Of a DNA stretch of 64,000 nucleotides, positions 22,948 to 34,500 are shown one piece after another. The notes below the pieces were generated by a model. The model ran no database searches. It was not told the DNA's origin and saw only the letters and a list, made by a program, of their open reading frames with translations. The stretch lies in the NCBI GenBank assembly GCA_017590115.1, contig JAGGNK010015558.1, forward strand, positions 124,001 to 188,000, given 5' to 3'. Position numbers and translations under genes: made by a program. Position 1 is the stretch's first letter; each line of letters begins with the position of its first letter. Origin of the DNA: Montifringilla adamsi (lineage: Eukaryota > Chordata > Aves > Passeriformes > Passeridae).

Positions 22948-23087
22948 ATGAGCTCATTTGATTAGAGAATGGTGTTCCTGAGCACTGAGACTGTGGATTT
23001 GATCCCCGTATGGGCCGTTCACTTAAGATTTGGACTTGATGATCCTTGTAGGTTCCTTCCAATTAACAGTATTCTGTGATTCTGTGA
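22948..23087 (+). mobile_element. tRNA-headed SINE with CR1-type tail (TguSINE1-like)
   Basis: A tRNA-like head starts near AGCTCATTTGATTAGAG (degenerate A box). A B box, GGATTTGATCC, is at 22995-23005. The body reads CGTATGGGCCGTTCACTTAA and TTGGACTTGATGATCCTTGT, and the tail is ATTCTGTGATTCTGTGA. This head-plus-CR1-tail plan is that of the zebra finch TguSINE1 family as I recall it. It is clearly diverged, so it is an old insertion, not a tRNA gene. Confidence 0.75.
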
Positions 23088-23996
23088 AATATATTTACAG
23101 CTGTATTTAACAAAAGATGAAGTGTATTAGCTCCAAAATTTTGCAATCCAGAATGAAGATCCAAAGAGGCTTTGCTCAGGAACCTTTTAAACCCCAGAAC
23201 AATGACAATGCTATGAGTCCCTGTATTTTTATTTTGTTTTTCCACATATATTTCAGGTTCTGCTTTTCAATGTGCCTAGAAGTGCAACAAGCCAGTATTT
23301 CCCTATGATGATCCCATTAGGTTTGCTCATCTCCCTCAAAGCAAAAGCTGATCTCAGCTCTCACCTGCTGGAGTGGGCACCACACAAAACGCCCTGGAGG
23401 GCAGTGGTCACTGTCTGAAGTAACCAAGCAGTGCACTGCTGGTGTGCCTGTGGGTCAGTTTCCTGGCCTGGCACAGCACAGCTAAAAGCAGGCATCCATT
23501 ATGGAATGCATCAGCTTTCTCTTACTTGTCTTGCAGCTCTCTTAGCTCTTGCCAGATTTCATCCACCTGTGATTGGTCTCATTCTTGGGAGCTGGAGAAG
23601 CTTGGCGTTTAGCACAGACAGTTGCACAGACCTGATGTACCTCACAGCTGGAAGTCTCTGAGTTTCTGTGCAGCAGCCCTAGCAATCAGGAGACATAGCT
23701 CTGGATGGAGATGTGCATTCAGAACATTGTCCAGCTGCATGGACCTGCAGGTGCATGTGTCCCTGTCCTGTACGGGGGGGGGTGGGCACAAAACAACCAC
23801 TGTGCTCCAGAGTAATGGACAAAACACTGACAGAGGTCATATTTGGGACACAACATTTAAACAGACTCAAAGCTGGATTAGCAACTGCAGCAGCAGCTAT
23901 TGAACAGTGACTGCAAACTTTGTGTAAGGTTTTTCTCATTAGAGAAATATGGAACACACTGTTTTTCATCAGTGATGGCCTGGTGTTAGCAGGTAG

Positions 23997-24062
23997 TTGG
24001 AGAAGGGGAGGCACGTGTATTTGGAGAAGGGGAGGCACATGTAGCTGGGGAAGGGGAGGCAT
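23997..24062. repeat. 24-base tandem repeat, three copies
   Basis: The unit reads TTGGAGAAGGGGAGGCACGT plus TGTA-type bases, repeated with a 24-base period; the third copy is diverged and partial. It is a small purine-rich minisatellite. Confidence 0.85.
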
Positions 24063-24446
24063 GCTGTGTTCAGCATGATCTCTGTGGGACTGAGTGAGAG
24101 AACAGAAGATCTAAAAATAAATGCAAGTTTCTCTTATGGAAGTGTCTTGCTCCTTTTCTGGAATTTACACAGAAGTGAATTCATCGTCCCTCCACAGCAG
24201 GAAACTGGATGGTCCCAAATCCCCAGTTAGCTCCACATGTACAGAGCCCTGAACTTAGCGCATAATTGTGCTGAATCCAGCAGGCACTGCAGTAGCACAG
24301 AGGTCAGGCTTGATGGATCCAATTGCAGGACTAGGGTCAAAATTTCTCCCCAGTCACCCTCCCCCACCACAAGAAAATTCCTTCAGTCAGACACCACGGA
24401 TTTTTTTCCTGCTGCTCTTCCCTCCTCCATCCCTCCTGCCCCCCCC

Positions 24447-24451
24447 NNNNN
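24447..24451. other. Assembly gap (5 N) in a C-rich run
   Basis: Five unknown bases lie inside poly-C/CT sequence. They probably mark unresolved homopolymer length, not missing content. Confidence 0.9.
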
Positions 24452-25509
24452 CCTCCCCCCTGGCATAAGTTTCATGAGGTAATAATATCTTAATTTTTAT
24501 TACATCAAATAATACTAACAGAGTAAATGGAAGAAAACTCAGAAGGGTGCATATTGATTTTAAAGTTTACTTCTAGCTGCACTATATTAATTGTAAAGAC
24601 TTGGAAGAGTCCTGGGTTTCTCTTTAAAGAGAAGATTGAATAGTACGTTTAAATAGCTATATTGAAATTACCTTGACCCATGAGATGAATTCTGGCTGAA
24701 TTCTGTGGGAGTCTTTTGAGAAACTCCAGAGTGGTGACAGTTCCTTGCTGTACTGAGTGCTGATCATCGATTTTAAGAACAAGAGACATGTTCTATAAAG
24801 GCATTTTCCTCCTTGTCGTCCTTCCACCTTCTACTTTCATCCTTTTTTTCTGTTTTAAGTCTTTTTAATTTCAGGGTTTGGGGGCTTGCTGGGTGTGTGT
24901 GTGTGTTTTCTTTGTTAGTTTGGATTTTGGAGGTTTTGTTTGTTTGTTTTTACTATGATATATAACCATCATATGAACTCACTTCTTAGCATTAAGAATT
25001 CTTTCTGCCCTATGATGAGTGAAAGAACAAATCTTTTTGGCCTTCAGTCAAGGTGAACTGTCACAGCCCTTCTAGATTATACTGATGTAACTCCACAAAG
25101 CACCTGGAAGACTGTATTTGAGATTTTTCTCAATCCATTTTTAATTTAAGATGGTGCTCTTTAAGCAAAATTGCATTCTCCCACATTGCAGACCTGCAGA
25201 ATTTTGGGGGTTTAATAGTTTAAGGTGTCTTGCATTCTAGTCATAGTGACAGAATATTGTACGTATTTTCAGCTATGTAACCCTTCTTGGTTTCTTGGGA
25301 TTTTTCCCAATATAACTCTATTTATAAAATTTTGATCATAAACTAGTTAACACATGAAATCAGTAGAGACATGTCTATTGATAAGAAACTGAGCATGATC
25401 TATTAATTTCAGCAAAAACTCTGCACAGAGCTTCTCTAAGATCAAGGAGCTATTTCCAGACATTGAATGCCACATGGTGCAGCATGCGAATTTCTTCTCA
25501 GATTAAATC

Positions 25510-26130
25510 CAAAGTCTGCTTTTTCACACCGGCGCTGCCGGTCAGCACGGGGGTCCAGCAGGAACGGTTTGCGAAGTGCGCTATGCTTCAGCAGCCGAAT
25601 TTCCCCAGCAGCCGAATTTCCCCAGCTGCTGCCGCTCCTGACAGCGGTGCTCCGCGCGAGGGATGCTCCCCAGCGCAGACCACGCACGGGCGGGGGCGCT
25701 GAAATCCTTCTGGGAGCTATTTTTAAACTGAATCGGGATTTAGGAAATCTGGGTCTCGGGGAAAAAAAATAAACCTGTAAGTAGGGCTCGTTCCTCTCCA
25801 GAGAGCCCTAGTGACGCACACGGCAGGCCCTCAGCGCGGCGGCCCCCCACCGCGGGGAGGGTGCTCGGCCTCCATGCCGCGCGGAGCCCGAGCCCCGCTC
25901 CCTCAGGCCGCGTCCCAGCTGGGCCGCGGGGCTCCCGCAGGCCGGAGCGGTGCTTGCCCGGCTGTCCCGCCGCGCCGGCAGCGCCAGAGGGCGCCGGGGC
26001 CGCGGAGGTGCTGTGCCGGCCCCCTGCTCCGCTCACCCGCCCGAGTTAAAACTGTGCGGGTTTAAGGAGATGTGTTCCCCCACTGACCCGACGGTAGTCA
26101 GAGGCGCAGAGCCGGCAGTTTGTAAGCGGC
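25510..26130. promoter_or_regulatory. CpG island 3.6 kb downstream of TMEM174
   Basis: There is a sharp shift from AT-rich to GC-rich sequence with dense CpG, most strongly 25810-26050. A duplicated 18-base unit, AGCAGCCGAATTTCCCC, is at about 25591-25627. A CTCF-like core, CAGAGGGCG, is at 25985-25993. No reading frame here resembles a known protein. It may be the promoter of an unannotated non-coding transcript, or an insulator or enhancer-type island. Direction is unknown. Confidence 0.6.
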
Positions 26131-26938
26131 CCCTCGTTGTGAGACACCCGCATTTCAGCCCCGGGAGCCGAAGCTTTTGTCCTGTGCTTCGAATACTCAA
26201 GATGCCGTTGAAAAGTATCCTGTGCTCTCTCACAACTGAGAGCTGGCTTATTCAAGAACAAAATACTCGTGGTGAAAGACTCAGTGAAATCGCCGAAGAG
26301 CAGGGTACCCATCCCCGCCCTCACAGCAGCTCTCACACCGCTGTGTGAGACACAGGGGTGGAGACACGTGGAAGGACTGCGGCCTGGGGATGGGCGCTGC
26401 ACAGTGTGCTCGCATGCACCCCCGTCCCCTCTTCCTCTCCGCTGTGACCTAATGGGACAGGCTTCTGTCTGCATGAAGGAGCAGGGGGCAGTCCAAGGGT
26501 CGTTTGCAAAGAACTAGGGCACGCTGTTTGTATACAGCACCTATGATAATCTGCACCTGCTCCAAGTATCATTACTGGCTCCACTTTAGCTGTCAGGGTG
26601 AATAGACATCAACAGGATGTGCTGAACATCGCTGTTGCTTCACCATCCCCAACGTGAATCAGTGTGTCTGTCAGAGAAGCATACAGCAGAGCCAGGTGGG
26701 ATCCCATGGGCTGTGCCTGCATTAGCTGAGCAGCACTGCTCAGCGGGAGAGGGTCTGAAAAAGGGAAACAGCAGGTGCAGAGAACCCGGTAACCACCTGC
26801 ACTGCACGTTGGAGAGGTTTGTATCCGACTTACTCCTTTGGACTTGATGCTGATTAGCAGTTGAAACAAGCATTGTTCTCCTATTGTGTGTTTTCTGGTG
26901 CAAATTCATCCAATAGAAATGATTTGTCTCACGCCTGT

Positions 26939-26976
26939 CATGTGATGTGATGTGATGTGATGATGTGGTGTGGTGA
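26939..26976. repeat. (TGTGA)n short tandem repeat
   Basis: Four to five copies of TGTGA pass into TGTGG variants. It is a small, probably variable tract. Confidence 0.85.
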
Positions 26977-28485
26977 AAAGCTTCGCAGGACAGGTGAGGA
27001 GTGTAGGGAGTCTCTTAAATACCACCTGATTTAGAGACACTTGTTGCCTCACAGTCTGAGATGACTTGCAGTAACTGCAAGAGTTGAATGTTGTAGAGCA
27101 GAGAGGCTTCTCTCAGCTTCCTGACAGCAGTGAGCTTATGGGAGAGCCTTTCCAGTACTTACAGAGGTTACTTTGAGAGATCTCACAGTGTACTCTTGAC
27201 ACCACCAAAGGTACATATAGTCTAATTTTGAGATGTATCAGGTTTGTGCCTTCCTGAACAATAATTTCAAAGTGATGAAGAAGTTTTCCCATGGGGAACA
27301 GGAAAAATTACTCTCTAGCTGTTGTGGTCTTGTACCTCATTCCTTGTGTGATAACAGTGAAGGGTCAAGGGTAAATCAGTAGTGGCATGATTGTATCTGT
27401 GTCGTGTGTGGCATCTCTAATGAGTAATTGATTATATCTACACACACTATTTAGCAAACACCATGGGACATGTGCTAGCAGAGTAGCTGTTGTACATCTC
27501 TTATAAAATCCTAGGATGAGATTAATGCTCTCCTGTTTGGGTTATATCCTGTCAGATTTTTTTAAAAAATTGTTTATTTTTGCAGATAAATAATCACTCT
27601 ATATGTAAGATGCTGTGCTTGCTTCTTAGGGCACAGGGCATGCTATTTAATAGCCCTGGGTAGATGACCCAATAATTTCATGTTTTGCATAACTCCAGTA
27701 TCCTCTTTATTTACAGTTCAGCGAGTCTGCTCAAGAGCTTAGCTCTAAGGTAAAGCTTCATGCTCTGTCAGCTGAAGATATACCTGAAGAAATACAGAAC
27801 AATAATGCAGTCCAAGGTCATGACTTTCAAAACAAACTGACAAACAATCAAACCCAAAACAGAGAAGTGTGCATTTTAAATTTCTAACCATGAAACTGCC
27901 CATAGCTTCCATGTTAATAGGCACTGCTTGGGGTACACTTCTTGTTTCTCTGCTGCTCTGCAACACAAACCCAGCCAGAAACAGTCAACACTGGTGTTCA
28001 AGGCAGTATTGATTTCTTACATTGCCTTTTGTCCCTAGGCACCTGCCACACATCCCTGTGGTCAGCTGACAGAGCTTTGCCTCACACAGAGGCCTGGTAA
28101 AAGCTGGCAGTTAGAGAAGGCTGTGATTTGCACCTCTTTGCTATTTTTGTTTATCACCATTTGTTCTTCACCATTTAACATTCCACCTTCTGGATTTAGG
28201 TAGAGCAGGACCACAGTTGCCACAGCACGTGCATCATGAAAACTATTTCATTATCTTTTTGAAAAAACACATGCATTAGATAACCATTTGGCCTCACTCT
28301 GCTTAAACCCTATTAAGGAGGGAAAAACATAAACTAAGACTTCAGCAAAATTAATCTCTTCTAAACTCTAGAGGTGCTGTAGGATTCTTTTTTTGCCACA
28401 AAACAGCAGTTCCCTGAAAAATCTTTCATGAAAATGTAAGGAAAGAGACAAATTATTGGAAAAAAAAATATATATATAATCCATC

Positions 28486-28518
28486 AATATATTATCTTAC
28501 TTTTTTTGATAATATATT
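28486..28518. repeat. AT-rich inverted repeat
   Basis: AATATATTATC (28486-28496) and its exact reverse complement GATAATATATT (28508-28518) flank an 11-base, T-rich loop. No target duplication or transposon terminus was recognised. Confidence 0.7.
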
Positions 28519-31500
28519 AAGAGAATATAAATATTATTTTTCCTGTATCAGTTCAAATGAGGCATTATTCTTATTCTATTCCACTTCCCCAGATTTTGCT
28601 TTCAAACCAGAGGTACTTGAGTGTTTTGCAATGTGCCAACACTGCACTATTGTAGAGCATTCTATGTTGTTTTGGTCTTTTGCATACTGACAGGTGTTTT
28701 GTCCTCTTGCCCTCCACACTGGCTGGACAGGGACTGATCAGGACACCTACAGACAGCACTGTGCTGCCAAAAGAGCAAACATAGATATACATGAACCCAG
28801 CACACACATGCAAAGTGGAGAATGGCTTGTTTAAAATCAACTTTTGTAGGGCTGTGTCAGTGGGAACTGGACTAATGTGCCAGTTGATGCGGGAGTGCAG
28901 CACTGGGAGCATCAAAGTGGAAAAGATTTGTACGACTCCTGCTGTGGTAGGCAACTGCACAAGCCCTTTCATAAATTGTTCAAGCTCCATTTTAGAGTCA
29001 GTTAGTATTTGGTCCTGTTTTTAACGGAAGGTAGGAGAAAGTCAAAAAAGAGAAAGAAAGACTCAACATGGCAGAGAAGAGAAAGGCAGGTAATGGTTAG
29101 GGAGAAAAAAATAAACTCCTTTTATGTATTATGACGCCTGTTTTAATGCCTTCGCCTTCTCAGTCCATGCTCTGTATGTTGCTCTTGACAGTTAATCAAA
29201 ATCAAGCAACAAATGTGTTAATCTTTTATGTTTACTTAGCCATACAGACCAAGGTGGTAACCCACCACCTTGGGTAGCATTACAGAGATGGGGTTTTTTT
29301 ACATTACATGTTGAAGTATTTTATGTTACCTTCATGTTATTTTCACAAAAAAACCAGCCTCTCCTCCATCTCTTTAGGAAAAAAATAATCCAAATGAGCT
29401 GCAAAACTATGTCCCTGCTTCTAAATAAGCAGTGAAACTTTAATGTGAATAAACATGCCATCATAATCAAAGCCGTGTTTATGATCTAACTGGATAATAA
29501 TTCACTTGTAATATCATCAGCTCAGAATGAACATCAGCATAAGTATTGTTGGTGCAGGTGTAACTTAATGAATTCAGGTTCATTTTATCTGGCACTTAGT
29601 TGCTTATATTGGTGTTGGGAGCATTAGATCCCCCAATTTTTCATAACAAGCAACACCATTAAACTGTCACAGAGCAACATAAATCAGAGATTTTCCTTAG
29701 ACCCCATAAAACAACTAACAAAAATGTTATGGTTGCCAGATTCACTGTGTGCTTTTGTACATCCAGCAAACAGAACTGATTATAACCCTTTCTCCCTGGC
29801 TACTATTTTTGCTCTTGTTTCACTAGTGTATGAAAATCTATGTTAAAATGTAAGTAGGCTAGCCTGAAGAACTCACCGCCAAAGCATGGAAGTGGTAGCA
29901 GGTTCCTGAACATAGCACAGGATCTCTGCTTGTATTTTTCTCTGCTGCACTGGACACATATTTTAGTCAAGTTAAATACACAAGCAATGAGGTCAGAAGA
30001 AAGTGTGTGATTGCAGAGTCGTGTCATGAACCCGTTTAGAATGTCTTGGGTTGTATGATTGCATGTAATTGATAATCACATGTGGACATGCCTGAAATGC
30101 TCACCTCTTGATTTAACCTATTGACACAGATCTGTATTAAGTCACTGAAGACTGAAAAGCAAGAGTGGAAATACTAGGAAAAAGTATCCATTGGTGTTTT
30201 TCAGATGGTGATGTTATCGTTCATTGTTCATTATCAGAGGATAAATTATTTTCATTGTCCATTTAATTGGCATCACAATACATTTTATAATAATATGTGT
30301 AAAACTATTTCATAACTTGTACCTTGCAGCTGAATTTCCCATCTTTCACTTACTAAAGAACCACCTAATCCTAATTTGACACCCTTCAACGACAGAATAT
30401 TATGTTACGCAGTTCTCTTTCCTCTCACCATTGTGAGAGTAAACTTTGCCTGACCTGCCACAGAAAACCGAGAGAAATCCGTTTCAAAAGCAACACTGCT
30501 TTTCATGCTTCATACATGAATATGTTTTTTCAGCCCTCTGTAGAAACTTCTAAGATGCTCATTATCGGCAAATTAGGAATAAATTCAGCCATGGTTCCAT
30601 AGGTGCAACCAATTAAAATAATGTTATTTTCCCACAGTGACATTACACCAGATGCAATACATCTGAAAAATAATTACCTTCATATCAGGTATTTGTTATT
30701 TGCCAGCCAGCTATAGGATCTGAAGAATAGGACGAATGCTTCAAGTGAGTTTTAATCAAATGGCTGCCAGAAAATGCCCAAAACAGAAATCTTCTCTGCT
30801 TTTATAAACACTTTTTAATTAACATATGAATAAACTGCATATTTGAATTTTCACCAACACAACTGTTTCCCCCAGGAAATCACAGTTAAAAGCTGAAGTG
30901 AATGTTCCTTTAGAAAGTGCTCTTTGTTTATAGAAATAGTCTTAGCAGTTAATGGTTGGCAAGGCTTCAAACTTAGAATTACATTACATTGGTAATTTTA
31001 ACTTTGTCATCTTAAATAGATCCAGTTTGGATGTATGAATACAAGCAATGCAGGACAGCCCTCAAAGAACTGCCTTTAAGCGGGCTTTATTCTATCCCAT
31101 GAAGCTTTGTAATTCCTTCTGTTATTATTAATAGTTGTTAAGTGCTGACAGCATGCTTGGCACTGAATGAAACGCAGGAGCAGACATGGTTCTTGTTAAG
31201 GGTGGCCCTCGGGAGGTCATTTACTGTGTGTAACAACAACAACAACTTTATTGGAGCAGTAACCCACTAACACAGCTGCAGCTTGGGTATCAGGAGGTGT
31301 CGCTGTTTAGACGAAATAGTGTTGTGTACACACATGCAGATATGACTCCTTTCACACGTTAATTTTTTCACAGCTAACAAGGTTATCAGCTGAGCAGGTA
31401 AGACATTCGGAGGTAGCCAAAGAAAAGCTGTGGCCCAGAATATCTTTTTGCAGGGTTTCCTGCCTGCAGCCAGGGGGTGTGCAAACTATAGGGACAGGCC

Positions 31501-34500
31501 AAGCAGTTAGGAGCATGATAGGTTCGGGGTGCACTGGGATGGGAGGACAATCCTCTGCTGCTAGATCTTACGGCAAGTTCAGACACAGGATTCAAGGAAA
31601 CAGTAGAAAAGGACTGGCAAGAATTTCAGCCAGAGGGACCTTAAAGATGCCTTGTGTAGATGGCCTTCTTTTGAGCCAGGAACTGTTGAAAAATAGCGTT
31701 GAGGGAATGGTGTGGAACACAGCTGCAGACCCTGGCTCCTAAAGGAGAGCTCCTGAATCCATGAATCCTCCTAGAGGGAGCTGAAGCACCAGAGCAGAAA
31801 ACAGTTTCTGCTCTTCTGCTGCAGGTAAATCTGGCATGCCCAGCAGACACCATCTGTCTACAGCCGCAGAGACAATGCCCAACTCCTGACTTCCAAGGTC
31901 CTATTAAATGTCATTGTCCAGTTTTAGCTAAGCCAAGATGAGAGCTCTACTGCATCATCATGTGTGGAGGGTAGAAGAGAGGGAGGAGAGGCAGTGGCAC
32001 CAAAACTCACCAAGTTCACACTCCAAGATGTATGTGAGACAGCAGCTTTGCAAGTGACCTGGTCAGGTGATTATGCAGTGCCCAGAGCAGAGAAGAAGAT
32101 GACTTACTCCCTCCCAAAGATGACTGACTCCCCAGCAATGTCACTGCTGAGTCTCCCCACTCCATGTGAGTAGTGCCCACATCCACCGGTGTGTCTGACC
32201 TGACACGTAAATTCCACAACAGCAGGGTTGTTGTCCTCTGCGCTCCTCTCCTGTGGATCTGCACTAATACTTTGTACCAGTGTCCAGGTAGTACTCTTGA
32301 TGTTTGCAGCTGGACTCATGTTTGTGTCTTCTTCCCCAGGGCTCTGCTCTGCTACTCCAGCCATGGCCACAACCTTGCATCAAGTAAGGCTGGCTGGGGG
32401 TTTCTGACCTGTAGGCAGGTGGATAAAGCTCCGCATAAATAGATACTGCACCATGCAGAAGGTAACTTACCACTAGGTGTACAAATGTTGGTGAATGATA
32501 ATGGCAGGAGAAAGTAGGTCCAAACAGGTCAAATAGTTCTTTCAAAACTGTTTATCTTAGTTTCATTTTAATTGCCTGGCTGTCTTGTTTCCCGCTGCAC
32601 AAAACCTTCCCACCCCCTGTAACATCATCTACCCTTGAACAGATGCTAACAAGTCTCCTCCCATCTTTGCTGTCTGCCTCCTAACACTAATTTTAGATGC
32701 ATCTGCTTTTTGAGTACCTCTGCAACAAGCAGAAAAACTGTCAGAAATGCTCAATAACACTCTAAAAATACATAATTTTAAGGTCTTACAGCTGGGTACT
32801 CCAAAAAATATTAATTTAAAAGTCATTAGTCACTTGTGACCATTTGAGCTATATAATATATTAATTAAATGGATATTTTTAACTTCCTAAGGAACAGTCT
32901 TGCTTTTCACACCCTCATATGCAGTGTTCTCAATGTTGTTAAAATCTGCTTTTCTGTAAACCCATTGATTCTGTTGTATTAACACTTGAGTTTGCAAAGG
33001 CTGTTCTCTGCAGTGTTTACACCCATTTGACTAAGATTTACTTTTAAAAAGAGCATTGGAGGGGGTGGCACGGGGGGAATGTCTGCAGGAACTGCATAGT
33101 GACTGTGCAGAATGAGCTGGTTTCCGTATCATTCCTCTGCTGGGAACGTGCTCTCAAACCTCACAAAAGGAAAGTTGTGACAGGGGGAATTGCAGACAGG
33201 CACCATGAGGTAGGCATTTTCCAATGCATGAGGGCGATCTGAGATCATAAGTAACCTGTCCAGGTTGCTGGTCTCTGTGACTGCATTATAAGAGGGAGAA
33301 GTTCCAGCAAGGCTAGAGTTAGTTGCCTCAGGTACTGAAATCGTGTAGAGGGAGCAGCGTGGAGGGATGAACAAACTGTTTGAAAAGCTAAGCAAATATT
33401 CAAACAGTTCACCCATGGTGCTACAGCTGGACTATGAATAGTGTCACAGAATTTTTTGGCTGTGCTGCATCATATTGCAGTGGCTATTAAACACATCTCC
33501 CCTGGCTATTTGCACTGATATGGTGCAAATATAATCTTAGTCTATGAAAAGATACAAGATATAAAATGCTGGTCAACCCAAAAGTGTCTCATTTTCCAGA
33601 AGATTATTATTGCAACAGAAGAAATAATATGTCTGTTACAAGATAATGAATAGCAAGCACTTCACAGAAGGCACTGTTGTCTACATTGAAATCAGTATAT
33701 ACACATCCCTGTTTTCTCCTTTACTTTCAAATAAAAATCTAAACTATAAACTTGTGAACGCAGAAGGTGTCTTCCTCCCCTTCACTGTTTTCTACTAATT
33801 ACTGTGTGTCACATACTACTGTTTTTTAAGCCCAAGGCCATTCCCTGTCTCCCTCCTCAACCACACATTCACTTCACATGTCACCTCTCACTGTTCCCCG
33901 TTTCCTTCTGAACTCCACCACAAAGCATGCTAAAAAATAACTGTTTTTTAAACATTAACTCCTCCACCATCACACAGAAGAGAGGAACTTTGTGTATCTA
34001 CCATAATAGTAGTCTCTTTATTTTTCTGCTGTGTTAGTAAATCAACCAGCGTTTCACTTTTCCAATGCCATTGCAGATAAGATAATCATAAAGGCATTTT
34101 CAAGCAGACTTTGAGAACAATTAAACATAGAGTTGCAAAGCATCCTAATTAAGGCACAAAATAGGCCTGGCAATCTTTATAGTACTTAATATGTCATCTT
34201 CTTCCTATCTCTTAAACCCAATAATGTGCAAACCACCACTATATTGGTGCATTAGATCTGCTATAACTTATGTCAACTTGGATCACACCCCCCCCACCCC
34301 CCTTTCTTAAACAATGTTTGGCAGCCAACCGAGTGTGGAAACTAGACTGTTTTACATTAGCCAGAAGTGCATTTAAATAATTCTTACTAAATGATTTACT
34401 GTGGACTGCAAATTTTTATACAGCATTTTAAGTTAATGATTAGGCAAAGTAATATATCACTAAAACGATTGGGTGCATATGTATTTAGCTTCTATGATTC

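Larger units (their letters stand above)
23088..25500. other. Non-coding stretch between the SINE and the 25.5 kb CpG island
   Basis: No gene recognised. It includes a G8 run at about 23775, three copies of a 24-base unit (23997-24062), a pyrimidine-rich segment with a small assembly gap (24447-24451), and otherwise AT-rich unique sequence. Confidence 0.5.

Noticed and set aside
22948..23020. Possible tRNA gene
   Set aside because: The B box is present but the head is degenerate and joined to a CR1-type tail, so it is a SINE.
23997..24062. CRISPR-like short repeats
   Set aside because: Three head-to-tail copies without unique spacers, in a vertebrate genome; a minisatellite.
24237..24482. 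Frames across the small N gap
   Set aside because: Low-complexity CT-rich DNA and unknown bases; no coding signal.
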